From NCBI RefSeq assembly GCF_022496765.1, contig NZ_VANV01000016.1, positions 1 through 64,000 of the forward strand: a stretch of DNA of 64,000 bases. The letters are read 5' to 3'. Of the stretch, positions 44,261 to 52,262 are shown piece after piece. The DNA is from Acidaminobacter sp. JC074 (lineage in GTDB: Bacteria; Bacillota; Clostridia; Peptostreptococcales; Acidaminobacteraceae). The first letter of the stretch is position 1, and each line of letters starts with the position of its first letter. The notes below the pieces were generated by a model. The model was given only the letters and a program-made list of their open reading frames with translations, was not told the origin of the DNA and searched no databases. A program made the translations under genes and the position numbers.

Positions 44261-44722
44261 TTAACTTTGAATACTTTTTTCATGTATAAATGATTGCCAT
44301 TTATTCTTAAAGGTAAGAGGTCTTTCTTCTAATCTTCTTTCGCTTTTACCTGAGAATAGGACATAAAACAAGGCCAGTCCACCTATAAAGGTTGTGAAAA
44401 TACCACAGAAGGCTGCAAAGAAGCCAGCGAAAAAACCATTGGTCTGTGAGTAGACATACAGAAGCAGCAAGGTAAGGAGTGATATAAACATACCAAAAAT
44501 TGCTGACATACCTCTTCCAAAGAATAAGTTGGCACCATCTTTTTCTAGTACCCTGATGGCTGTTTCTCTAATAACTTGCCTTTCTTGCATTACAGAGACT
44601 ATTTGATTATTGGTATCAATAATTCTGTATAAAAAGTAACCATGAATAGCAATAGCTATTAAAGTAATAATTAAGTTGAAAATAATAATACGCCTCATTT
44701 TATTTGATAATCTAACATTCAT
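44261..44722 (-). CDS. membrane protein of unknown function, 153 residues
   Basis: Three hydrophobic segments (about 13-33, 73-92 and 98-120) and charged ends are visible; I recognise no family. The ATG at 44722 follows GGAGGGGAAG, so a longer frame starting at 44764 is unlikely. It is a single gene, convergent with the TPR kinase gene. Confidence 0.6.
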   Translation of the reverse strand: MNVRLSNKMRRIIIFNLIITLIAIAIHGYFLYRIIDTNNQIVSVMQERQVIRETAIRVLEKDGANLFFGRGMSAIFGMFISLLTLLLLYVYSQTNGFFAGFFAAFCGIFTTFIGGLALFYVLFSGKSERRLEERPLTFKNKWQSFIHEKSIQS

Positions 44723-44891
44723 CTTCCCCTCCAAAAATACTAATTGTACAATAATACTCGCCATAACGTTAACCCTTTTAACTTATTCATATTATATCAT
44801 GCTTTTAAGGTCATTAATCATATATGACATAATGTTAAGAAAGTTCTGACAATTAAGAAAAATGTTTGTAAGCAAGTCTACGATACGTTTA

Positions 44892-44920
44892 TTGTTTCTT
44901 TTTGCTATTACGTATATGAT
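44892..44920 (+). promoter_or_regulatory. promoter of the XRE regulator gene
   Basis: TTGTTT (44892-44897) and TATGAT (44915-44920) with a 17-base spacer lie 17 bases before the start codon. Confidence 0.6.
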
Positions 44921-44937
44921 AAACTTGGAGGTAGGAT

Positions 44938-45525
44938 ATGGATAGCAAAAAAACTGGTGAGTTGATTTATAAACTTAGAAAAGAAAAACACCTGACTCAA
45001 GCTGCTCTTGCAGATAAGATAGGCATTAGTGATAAAACGGTTTCAAAATGGGAACGGGGACTTGGATGTCCAGATGTCTCTTTGCTGACAGATTTATCTA
45101 GAGTACTTGAAGTAGATTTGAACAAACTCTTATTAGGAGAGTTGAGACCTAATAAATACAATATAGGTAATATGAAACTTTTGGATTTTTACGTGTGTAA
45201 AACGTGTAATAACATCATGTTTGGCTTAAATGATGCAGAAATATATTGCTGTGGTAGAAAACTAGATAGATTGGTGGACAGAGCTCTAAATGAAGAGCAC
45301 AAGTTAGAGGTCAGTGTTATAGAAGACGATTACTTCATAGAGATGAATCACCCTATGAACAAAGACCATTATATTAATTTTATTGCTTATCTTGTAGATG
45401 GAGGTATTACCATTTTAAAGCTTTATCCAGAACAAGATGTGAGTATAAGAATCCCAAGGTATTACAAGATGGATGTATACATCCATTGCAATAAAGATGG
45501 TTTGTTTAGATGCCATCTTAAATAA
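44938..45525 (+). CDS. XRE-family regulator with C-terminal desulfoferrodoxin-like domain
   Basis: A helix-turn-helix (residues 7-65; QAALADKIGISDKTVSKWERG) is joined to a domain resembling desulfoferrodoxin/superoxide reductase: CKTC and CCGRK may form the rubredoxin-like cysteine site, NHPMNKDHYINFIAY supplies two of the catalytic-iron histidines, and the C-terminus has CNKDGLF where relatives usually have a Cys and His pair (CxxHGLF). The missing histidine suggests that the catalytic iron site is altered and the domain senses rather than reduces. The start follows GGAGG. It is monocistronic. Confidence 0.85.
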   Translation: MDSKKTGELIYKLRKEKHLTQAALADKIGISDKTVSKWERGLGCPDVSLLTDLSRVLEVDLNKLLLGELRPNKYNIGNMKLLDFYVCKTCNNIMFGLNDAEIYCCGRKLDRLVDRALNEEHKLEVSVIEDDYFIEMNHPMNKDHYINFIAYLVDGGITILKLYPEQDVSIRIPRYYKMDVYIHCNKDGLFRCHLK

Positions 45526-45562
45526 GAAATCAAGCTAACATATTAATGACAAGTTGGTTTAT

Positions 45563-45600
45563 AAGAGGAAATACGACAAGTATTTCCTCTTAGTTTTATC
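45563..45600. terminator. bidirectional terminator
   Basis: AAGAGGAAATAC pairs perfectly with GTATTTCCTCTT. It lies between the convergent XRE and thioesterase genes. Confidence 0.78.
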
Positions 45601-46012
45601 TTAAGCTTTTGGCAATCTCGTTTAACTCTTTTACATCAGGTGTTTCAAATGTCATGTTCAGACCATGCGGCATTTTCTTTCCTTGATCATCTACACTGAC
45701 AAAAGTCACAAATCCGTCTACAAAGACTTCATCCGTTATACCTGATTCTGCTTTGCAATACACTGTGATACTCGTTTTACCATGAGCTACAACTTGAGAA
45801 GTAAGTTGGAGCAGATCTCCTTTATTAGCCGGTTTTTTAAAAGTAAGTCCATGTAGCTTTAAACACACAATTTGATCTGGATTTTTTACAGATGTGGCTG
45901 CAGCAGAAAAGCTTGCCTCTACAAACCATTCAGCCAGTCTACCTGCAAATAATGTCCCATGGTGATTCAGTTCCTCAGACTTGATAAGTCTTGATGTTGT
46001 TAATTTATTCAT
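45596..46012 (-). CDS. acyl-CoA thioesterase, hotdog fold (YciA/YkhA type)
   Basis: It should hydrolyse acyl-CoA. The 138-residue single hotdog domain has NHHGTLFAGRLAEWFVEAS, the signature helix of the acyl-CoA hydrolase family with its conserved Gly and Leu residues. It would work as a hexamer in the cytoplasm. The ATG at 46012 follows AGAGGATCAT; the longer frame to 46048 has no site. The substrate range is unknown. Confidence 0.88.
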   Translation of the reverse strand: MNKLTTSRLIKSEELNHHGTLFAGRLAEWFVEASFSAAATSVKNPDQIVCLKLHGLTFKKPANKGDLLQLTSQVVAHGKTSITVYCKAESGITDEVFVDGFVTFVSVDDQGKKMPHGLNMTFETPDVKELNEIAKSLR

Positions 46013-46181
46013 ATGATCCTCTTTTCTTAAGTTAATGTCGATTTGCAAGTTTATATTAACACACTTGCATAATTAGGTCTATATTTTTATTGATTATTTT
46101 AAAAGTATACTTGTATTCAAGGATTATGATATGAGATTGTTATAAACTTGCGTAATGTGACAAATAGAAATATTTGAAATA

Positions 46182-46200
46182 TACCTTGTATTACGAGGTA
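46182..46200 (+). promoter_or_regulatory. candidate PadR operator
   Basis: TACCTTGTATTACGAGGTA has inverted arms TACCT and AGGTA nine bases apart. It overlaps a TTGTAT -35 box (46186-46191) that has TACGAT 17 bases downstream, so autorepression by the PadR protein is likely. Confidence 0.45.
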
Positions 46201-46232
46201 GTGTGTAGTACGATGTAATTGGGAGGACGACT

Positions 46233-46559
46233 ATGGATAAAGAGATTAAAAAAGGAAGTATTGATATTCTAATCTTATCTTTGATTGATAAAAAAGATAT
46301 GTATGGTTATGATATTGCAAAAACAATTAAGAGTAAAAGTAACAACCTTTATGAGATGGGAGAAGGCACACTTTATTCTGCTCTGAAGAGACTTGAGAAA
46401 AATGAACTTATTGAATCATATTGGGGAGATTCGGCCAGTGGTAGTAGACGAAAGTATTACAAGATTACTGATAGTGGATCAAAAGAACTTAAAAGAAGAA
46501 TGAAGGAATGGAAACAAGTTAATGAGTTGATAAATGTATGTTATGAGGGGGCTAGATGA
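46233..46559 (+). CDS. PadR-family transcriptional regulator
   Basis: The 108-residue winged helix has the PadR pattern: ILILSLIDKKDMYGYDIAKTI, GEGTLYSALKRLEKNELI and GSRRKYYKITDSG. Short PadR proteins paired with a membrane protein usually repress their own operon in response to membrane-acting stress. The next gene overlaps by four bases (ATGA). The start follows GGGAGG. Confidence 0.93.
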   Translation: MDKEIKKGSIDILILSLIDKKDMYGYDIAKTIKSKSNNLYEMGEGTLYSALKRLEKNELIESYWGDSASGSRRKYYKITDSGSKELKRRMKEWKQVNELINVCYEGAR

Positions 46560-47233
46560 GAACTATAGATAATTATGTAAAATCGATTACAAAATCATTG
46601 GATTGCTCTGCTGAAGAAAAAGAAGATCTTAGATTAGAATTTATCGATCATTTGAGTTCTTTAAAAGATGAATATATGATTAAAGGCTATACTGAGAAGG
46701 ATGCCATAAGAAAGGCCATTAGTGATTTTGGAGATGAAGGCATCATTAGCAAAGAATTGAATAAGAATATAAGCAAACTACAAAAGATAATGAACAAGGG
46801 TTTTACAGTCATTTGGTGGATGTATTTGATCATCATTTCTTGGTTGTTGATTAGACCTACTAGGGCTTATTATAATATGGGTATTAGATCCTATAATTTA
46901 GAGCCTTTTAAGCAAATCTTGATTTATATTACTAGGTACGACCACTATAACTTCAATATATGGTTTTACAACTTATTTGGTAATATGATACTCTTTATTC
47001 CTTTCGGTTTTCTTTTACCTGTATGTTTTAAAAAAGGAAAAAATCTATGGAGCAATTTGCTACTTACTATTTTGTTCAGTTTTTCCATAGAGGGGATACA
47101 ATACATCTTCGCAGTTGGTATATTTGACATTGATGATATTATCTTAAATACTGTAGGTGGTCTTATTGGATTTAGCATTTACACATTGTTAGTATATCTT
47201 CTAAAGCGAGTTAATAGGGAATATTTAATTTAA
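46556..47233 (+). CDS. HAAS-VanZ fusion membrane protein
   Basis: Residues 1-80 look like the HAAS/DUF1700 helical domain found next to PadR regulators (DYVKSIT-like start, LRLEFIDHLSS, AIRKAISDFGDEG). Residues about 85-225 are a VanZ-like domain: NLFGNMILFIPFGFLLP, SIEGIQYIF and DIDDIILNTVGGLIGF. VanZ proteins lower teicoplanin sensitivity in enterococci; here a link to cell-envelope stress is inference from the PadR partner. It is translationally coupled to padR. Confidence 0.85.
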   Translation: MRTIDNYVKSITKSLDCSAEEKEDLRLEFIDHLSSLKDEYMIKGYTEKDAIRKAISDFGDEGIISKELNKNISKLQKIMNKGFTVIWWMYLIIISWLLIRPTRAYYNMGIRSYNLEPFKQILIYITRYDHYNFNIWFYNLFGNMILFIPFGFLLPVCFKKGKNLWSNLLLTILFSFSIEGIQYIFAVGIFDIDDIILNTVGGLIGFSIYTLLVYLLKRVNREYLI

Positions 47234-47246
47234 TACTTGACTATAG

Positions 47247-47280
47247 ACTGCAAAGGAATGTTTCTTTTGCAGTTTCTTAT
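47247..47280 (+). terminator. intrinsic terminator of the padR-vanZ operon
   Basis: CTGCAAAGGAA pairs imperfectly with TTTCTTTTGCAG, followed by TTTCTTAT. Confidence 0.75.
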
Positions 47281-47411
47281 ATTATGGCGACTAGAAGTGA
47301 AAGTGTGTTATTTTAATCACAAAGTGCGTTGAAGTGAGAAGTAAGTTGTTTCAACGATTACAAAGCTTGAGAAAATAATTTCTCAGTAAAAAAACTTTAT
47401 TGTTAATGGTG

Positions 47412-47425
47412 TGAAAACGCTTGCT
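47412..47425 (+). promoter_or_regulatory. CcpA cre site
   Basis: TGAAAACGCTTGCT matches the consensus TGWAARCGYTWNCW at every position. It overlaps the -35 box at 47421-47426, so binding should block transcription. Confidence 0.7.
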
Positions 47426-47449
47426 TGATAATAAAGTATCAATTATAAT
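47421..47449 (+). promoter_or_regulatory. promoter of the glycine riboswitch-symporter unit
   Basis: TTGCTT (47421-47426) and TATAAT (47444-47449) have a 17-base spacer and lie about 20 bases before the riboswitch. Confidence 0.65.
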
Positions 47450-47469
47450 GAGTAAGTCAAATTGAATAT

Positions 47470-47655
47470 GGTGCGGATGAATGATGTTGGAGAAACACGA
47501 AGTGTTACCGTAGAAGAAAGGATAATAGGGCTAGATATTATCTGAAGCTTTCAGGTTAAATACAGTATCAGGACGTACCCCTGGAGAGACTCTTAGGAGC
47601 ATCGATGAAGCAACTTGATATCAAGGAAACTTTCAGATAAAAGGACAGGGTAAAG
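47470..47655 (+). promoter_or_regulatory. tandem glycine riboswitch
   Basis: The first aptamer (about 47470-47575) and the second (about 47577-47655) share the conserved order GGAGA, ACCG or ATCGATGAAGCAA, TTTCAGGT or TTTCAGATAA, and AGGAC. The second carries CCCCTGGAGAGACTCT and AAAGGACAGGG. It precedes an AGCS amino-acid symporter, a known association. Whether glycine turns the gene on or off cannot be decided by eye. Confidence 0.85.
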
Positions 47656-47701
47656 TTAGCAAAGCTTTTTTGTGTTGCTGATTTTAGGGTTGTCTTTTTT
47701 T
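47640..47701 (+). terminator. probable riboswitch terminator
   Basis: AAAGGACA near 47640 can pair with TGTCTTT near 47690, and AGCAA with TTGCT inside, ahead of a T run. The 5' arm overlaps the last aptamer stem, so it could compete with ligand binding. Confidence 0.55.
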
Positions 47702-47773
47702 AATGTCTTTTTTAGTCATCTGATAAAGATATAAGTTTCCTTTAGGAGATTTAGGCTATTAGAGGAGGAGACA

Positions 47774-49135
47774 ATGACAACAGAAGTAATATTATCTTAT
47801 CTAGATAAGATCAATGGTGTTTTATGGGGACCAGTTATGTTAATCTTTTTACTTGGAACGGGTATATTATTTACCTTCAAGTTAAGATTTTTACAGGTAA
47901 CAAAACTAGGATTAGCATTTAAGCAAATATTTAAAGCTGAAGATACAGAAGAAGATGCAGAAGGTATGTCACCTTTTCAATCACTGTCTACAGCTATTGC
48001 AGCCCAAGTAGGAACGGGTAACTTAGCAGGTGTTGCCACAGCCATAGCTGTAGGTGGTCCAGGATCAATTTTCTGGATGTGGATCAGTGGTTTCTTCGGT
48101 ATGGGAACTATATTTGGTGAAGCTGTGCTTGCCCAACTCTTTAAAGAAGAACATGATGGTGAGTTAACAGGTGGACCGGCTTATTACATAAGAAATGGAT
48201 TGAAAAATAAGTTCTTAGCTGCTTTCTTTGCTGTTTCAATTATTTTGGCATTAGGTTTTATGGGAAACATGGTACAGTCTAATTCTATAGCTGCTGCTGT
48301 AAAGAATGTTTTACCTGTTCCAAGCTTGGCAATCGGTATTGTTATCGCAGTACTTGCTGGTATTGTTTTGGTTGGTGGTGTTTCTAGAATTGGTTCATTT
48401 ACAGAGAAAGTTGTACCATTTATGGCAGCCTTTTATATATTAGGTGGATTTATTATTGTAGCCATGAACATAGATCAGCTTTTACCAGCACTTAAAATGA
48501 TCATCTTTGGTGCATTTAACCCTCAAGCTGCAACGGGTGGTTTTATTGGTGCCACAGTTAAAGAGACCATTAGATATGGTATTGCAAGAGGTTTGTTTTC
48601 TAATGAAGCAGGTATGGGTTCAACGCCACATGCCCATGCTGTTGCAAAGGTTAAACATCCTGCACAACAAGGTATGGTATCTTTATTAGGAGTTATTGTA
48701 GATACAGGTGTTGTGTGTACAATTACAGCTTTGGTTATTTTAACAACAGGTGCATTTGAAACCGGTTTAACAGGTGCAGAGTTAACACAAGAAGGCTTTA
48801 GATTAGGATTTTCTTTCTTAGGTGATTTCGGAAATTCATTTATAGCCATTTGTTTATTCTTCTTTGCATTTTCAACCATTATCGGATGGTACTTCTTTGG
48901 AGAGCAAAACATCAAATACTTATTTGGACATGGTGGTATTAAATACTACAGAGTACTTGTCTTATTTGGTATCGCTGTAGGACCACTTTTAGATGTGGAG
49001 CTTGTATGGAGCCTTGCAGATTCATTCAATGCCTTGATGGTTATACCAAACTTAATTGCTTTAGTGGGTTTAACGGGTCTGGTTGTTAAATGTCTGAATG
49101 ACTTTATTGAAAAACATGAAAATAATGAAATATAA
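47774..49135 (+). CDS. sodium:alanine/glycine symporter (AGCS family)
   Basis: The 453-residue protein has about ten hydrophobic segments and AGCS motifs: PFQSLSTAIAAQVGTGNLAG near residue 68, GGPGSIFWMWISGFFGMGT, and GLFSNEAGMGSTPHAHA near 275. It imports alanine or glycine with sodium. The glycine riboswitch in its leader points to glycine as a substrate, and a cre site suggests carbon-catabolite repression. The start follows GAGGAGG. Confidence 0.93.
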   Translation: MTTEVILSYLDKINGVLWGPVMLIFLLGTGILFTFKLRFLQVTKLGLAFKQIFKAEDTEEDAEGMSPFQSLSTAIAAQVGTGNLAGVATAIAVGGPGSIFWMWISGFFGMGTIFGEAVLAQLFKEEHDGELTGGPAYYIRNGLKNKFLAAFFAVSIILALGFMGNMVQSNSIAAAVKNVLPVPSLAIGIVIAVLAGIVLVGGVSRIGSFTEKVVPFMAAFYILGGFIIVAMNIDQLLPALKMIIFGAFNPQAATGGFIGATVKETIRYGIARGLFSNEAGMGSTPHAHAVAKVKHPAQQGMVSLLGVIVDTGVVCTITALVILTTGAFETGLTGAELTQEGFRLGFSFLGDFGNSFIAICLFFFAFSTIIGWYFFGEQNIKYLFGHGGIKYYRVLVLFGIAVGPLLDVELVWSLADSFNALMVIPNLIALVGLTGLVVKCLNDFIEKHENNEI

Positions 49136-49143
49136 TACAGAGA

Positions 49144-49170
49144 CCTCATACAATGTATGAGGCCTTTTTT
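49144..49170 (+). terminator. intrinsic terminator of the symporter gene
   Basis: CCTCATAC pairs with GTATGAGG and is followed by CTTTTTT. Its tail reaches the stop codon of the convergent GNAT gene. Confidence 0.85.
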
Positions 49171-49954
49171 AAACTTCAAACCAGTAGAGGTTATAGGCTT
49201 GTATTTTTTTCAAGTGACACTTTTTAGTCAGTGCCATGGAACCATAATTGTTATCTGTACACTCCCAGTAGACCTTATAACCCAGTCGGTGGATGGCGTT
49301 TACCATCTTAATGGCCAGTGCACTTGCAATGGATTTTTTGCGGTAGTTTTCTTCTACAGCGATGCCGATGCCCATATAATTGCCTACTTTGCCATCAAGC
49401 AGGCATCTTCCTATGATTTTATTGTCTTTAAGAGCAACAAAACCAAGGTCTTCCTTTAGATACACGTTTATATCGCCCCACCAGCTTTTAGTAGGTGATT
49501 CTATAAAGCTTGCGTTTTCATACTTAAATGATGACTCAGAAATTCCTATTATTTCAATGTCGTCAAAGTCTAACTCTGCTATGAGCTCACTTGATTGTGA
49601 GTGATAAATATATTGCTGACATGTGGACATATCCTTTAAATCTATTTGATCTTCCCAAGCTTTGGAATCAAAGGAAAACTCAAACTCTTGTAAATCACCA
49701 TTCAAATGTGTTTCTGAGATGCTTTTGAGTGACCTTCTGACTTCATCAAAAAAAGACTGACTGGCCTTTCCGATAAAAAAGAAGCCACCTTCACCTTGGT
49801 GGTATATTAGGCCTGACTGAGGCTTAGTTTTTTTATCTACATAGATAAAGCCTGGGTTTTTATTTTCTATAACTGTTTTCAGTTGCAGACTCAAACAGGA
49901 TGGATCTATTAAGTCTATTATATTTTTGTAGTTTGATTTATCTAATAAATGCAT
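49169..49954 (-). CDS. GNAT-family N-acetyltransferase
   Basis: The C-terminal 120 residues form a GNAT domain; GIGIAVEENYRKKSIASALA near residue 193 is the acetyl-CoA-binding loop and helix. The N-terminal half looks like the extra domain of the two-domain GNAT_acetyltr_2 type. The acceptor is unknown. The ATG follows GGGAGG. It is a single gene. Confidence 0.82.
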   Translation of the reverse strand: MHLLDKSNYKNIIDLIDPSCLSLQLKTVIENKNPGFIYVDKKTKPQSGLIYHQGEGGFFFIGKASQSFFDEVRRSLKSISETHLNGDLQEFEFSFDSKAWEDQIDLKDMSTCQQYIYHSQSSELIAELDFDDIEIIGISESSFKYENASFIESPTKSWWGDINVYLKEDLGFVALKDNKIIGRCLLDGKVGNYMGIGIAVEENYRKKSIASALAIKMVNAIHRLGYKVYWECTDNNYGSMALTKKCHLKKIQAYNLYWFEV

Positions 49955-50080
49955 AAGTACCTCCCTTTACAGTATAACATCCATCTCTTTTTCCAGTTAT
50001 GCAGACTTGTTTTAAACAAATGTTTTATTCATTTAAAACATTTTTCCTTCATATGATGTAAAATAAATATAGGGGGCCTT

Positions 50081-50881
50081 ATGAAAAGACATATTATTTT
50101 ACATATTACTTCGGGTGTATTGATTCTTGTGTTACTGATTGTTGGATTTTCTTTAAGAAGTGACATAGAAAATTTGAGTATAACGCTTCAGTCCAAAGAT
50201 GAACACCTTGCTCAGCTTGATGACAAAATCATGGATTTAGATGCAGAGCTTAAGTTGACTAAAGAGACATTAAATGAAGCAGAAGCTGAAAAGCTTGTAT
50301 TAGAGAACAAACTTAAGAATGATGAACTTGCTAACCAGTATGATTCTATGCGTTTTTATCATCTGTACAGGTCAAGTTATCAAAGAGAAAACTTAATTAA
50401 GCAGCTTTCAAATGATTTGATTAAATATAAAGAAGACTACTTGATCATCTATGGTTCTGATGACCAAGCTCAAGAGGTGGAGTTAGCTTACTTTATAGAT
50501 TACGATAAAGAGTTAAGTTTAGTGGAACAGTTAAAGTGGATAGCAGATAACATGTCTGAGTATTCTTTTGCCGGTTATCCAATAGAGCTTGTAGCCATCG
50601 AAGACATAGAAGGAAAGAAGATTGCCCATGTAGATCTAAGAGAGCCTGAAAATCAAGAGAATGGCTGGTCAGTTAACTTTTTCATGGGATCGTCTCAAGG
50701 GATAATGACAGCGGATACTTTAGTTGAATCCTTTCTACAAAAGGACAGGGAACTGGATGAGTGGATTGACGGTGTCTATTTTTCTTATCAAGGAAAAAGA
50801 GACTGGATTACAGACCATGATCCTGCCTTATGTTTGTACACATATTATAGGGATGGTTCAAGACTAGAAGACGTAAATTAA
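50081..50881 (+). CDS. membrane-anchored coiled-coil protein of unknown function
   Basis: One N-terminal membrane segment (about 7-25) is followed by a coiled coil (about 28-85) and a compact C-terminal domain of about 175 residues that should lie outside the membrane. The segment GWSVNFFMGSSQGIMTADTL slightly resembles GerM/sporulation-type sensor domains, but I cannot assign it. The start follows AGGGGG. A terminator covers the stop codon. Confidence 0.6.
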   Translation: MKRHIILHITSGVLILVLLIVGFSLRSDIENLSITLQSKDEHLAQLDDKIMDLDAELKLTKETLNEAEAEKLVLENKLKNDELANQYDSMRFYHLYRSSYQRENLIKQLSNDLIKYKEDYLIIYGSDDQAQEVELAYFIDYDKELSLVEQLKWIADNMSEYSFAGYPIELVAIEDIEGKKIAHVDLREPENQENGWSVNFFMGSSQGIMTADTLVESFLQKDRELDEWIDGVYFSYQGKRDWITDHDPALCLYTYYRDGSRLEDVN

Positions 50882-50905
50882 GCTGCATTAGATGCAGCTT
50901 TTTCT
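50880..50905. terminator. terminator between the coiled-coil and MFS genes
   Basis: AGCTGCAT pairs with ATGCAGCT and is followed by TTTTT on the plus strand. The MFS gene ends convergently at 50904. Confidence 0.82.
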
Positions 50906-52175
50906 AGTTTGTAAGTATCTTTTCTGTCTGAACTTGGCTATCTGAGATATCTGTAATCATATACTTCTTACCTATGAGTGAAAAGACCAGATAAATCATT
51001 CCAACTATAAGTGGAATTAAAAATGGATTTATTAACTCTATCAGTAGGCCCGACAAGAGGATACCTAATGGGTTTGCAACTTTAATCATAGGAATTAAAA
51101 TGCCCCAGACTCTGCCCAAGTAAGATGGGTCTACAGTCCTTTGAAGGTGTGTTGCAAAAGGTACATCTACCAAAGAAATGATACTACCGAAAACAAGCAT
51201 GATCATACCATAATAGAACATTGTAGAAGCTAAGGTCTTTACAAGACCTGGTAGGAAATAAGGCAAGCCTATGGTTGCTGCCAGAAAGCCTGAACTGATG
51301 CCGATCATAAGATAGAGTCGATTGACGCTGATCTTTTTGAGTACAAGTCCAACGGTCAATGCACCCAAGATCATACCGACTGGCAGGCATGAAAATATGA
51401 TACCGTAAGCCTGAGAACCAACATTTAAATGGTTGTTTAGAATATATGGCAGTGGTACTTGGATAGCCAGTGAAATCAAAATGTTGACACTTAAGAAAAA
51501 GATGTACATGCCCATGATGGATCTCTGTTTAATCACATACTGAAAACCATCCTTTAAATCTTTAAAGACATCTTTGACATCATGAGTGGGTTCGTTTTCT
51601 CTCTTGTTAAATTCAAAGTCTATAAACAGTTCTGACAAAGCTGACAAGATAAATGAAATACCATTAAAGAGTATGAAGCTCTTTATATCAATAAATGCAT
51701 AAACCAAACCGCCTATTACAGGTCCCAGTATATTAGCAATCGAGCCGATTATTTGACTTAAGGAGTTGATGAGTTGTAGGTGTTTTTTATGGACCAGCTG
51801 AGGTTTTGCAGCTTCAAAGGCAATTCCGAAAAACGAGGTGATGACGTTGGTTATAAATGTTGTGACGTAAACACTTAAAATGGATATGTCATTAAAAGTG
51901 ATGAAGATATAAAAGAGGACAAATAAGAGCCCGTTGAGTATATCCATATTAACAACGATTTTCTTTTTATCAAACCGATCTGCGAAAACACCGGCAAAGG
52001 GTGTTAGGATGAGTGATGGCAAAAAAGAAACCAATAAGGTAATGGCAAACTTCATGCCTGAACCGGTTGTGTTTAAAACGTATAAGCCAATTGCAAATGA
52101 GTAGATGATTGAACCCAAGGAAGAAACCGTTCTACCTAAGGTATAGAGCATTAGATTTTTGTATTCTTTATTCAT
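50904..52175 (-). CDS. major facilitator superfamily transporter
   Basis: About twelve hydrophobic segments over 423 residues and the MFS loop FAGVFADRFDKKKIVV near residue 62 place it in the MFS_3 group, which contains macrolide and enterobactin exporters. The substrate is unknown. The ATG follows GGGAGG. It is monocistronic and lies 87 bases after the ClC gene on the same strand. Confidence 0.88.
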   Translation of the reverse strand: MNKEYKNLMLYTLGRTVSSLGSIIYSFAIGLYVLNTTGSGMKFAITLLVSFLPSLILTPFAGVFADRFDKKKIVVNMDILNGLLFVLFYIFITFNDISILSVYVTTFITNVITSFFGIAFEAAKPQLVHKKHLQLINSLSQIIGSIANILGPVIGGLVYAFIDIKSFILFNGISFILSALSELFIDFEFNKRENEPTHDVKDVFKDLKDGFQYVIKQRSIMGMYIFFLSVNILISLAIQVPLPYILNNHLNVGSQAYGIIFSCLPVGMILGALTVGLVLKKISVNRLYLMIGISSGFLAATIGLPYFLPGLVKTLASTMFYYGMIMLVFGSIISLVDVPFATHLQRTVDPSYLGRVWGILIPMIKVANPLGILLSGLLIELINPFLIPLIVGMIYLVFSLIGKKYMITDISDSQVQTEKILTN

Positions 52176-52262
52176 AACTAGCCTCCCTAGGTATCATCAT
52201 AGAACTTAGTTATTAGAAAAACATTAAAATAAAATGAAAAAGTGTTAGAAATTCATCTAACA

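Noticed and set aside
48523..48915. 130-residue minus frame inside the symporter gene
   Set aside because: It is antisense to conserved membrane segments and lacks a ribosome binding site.
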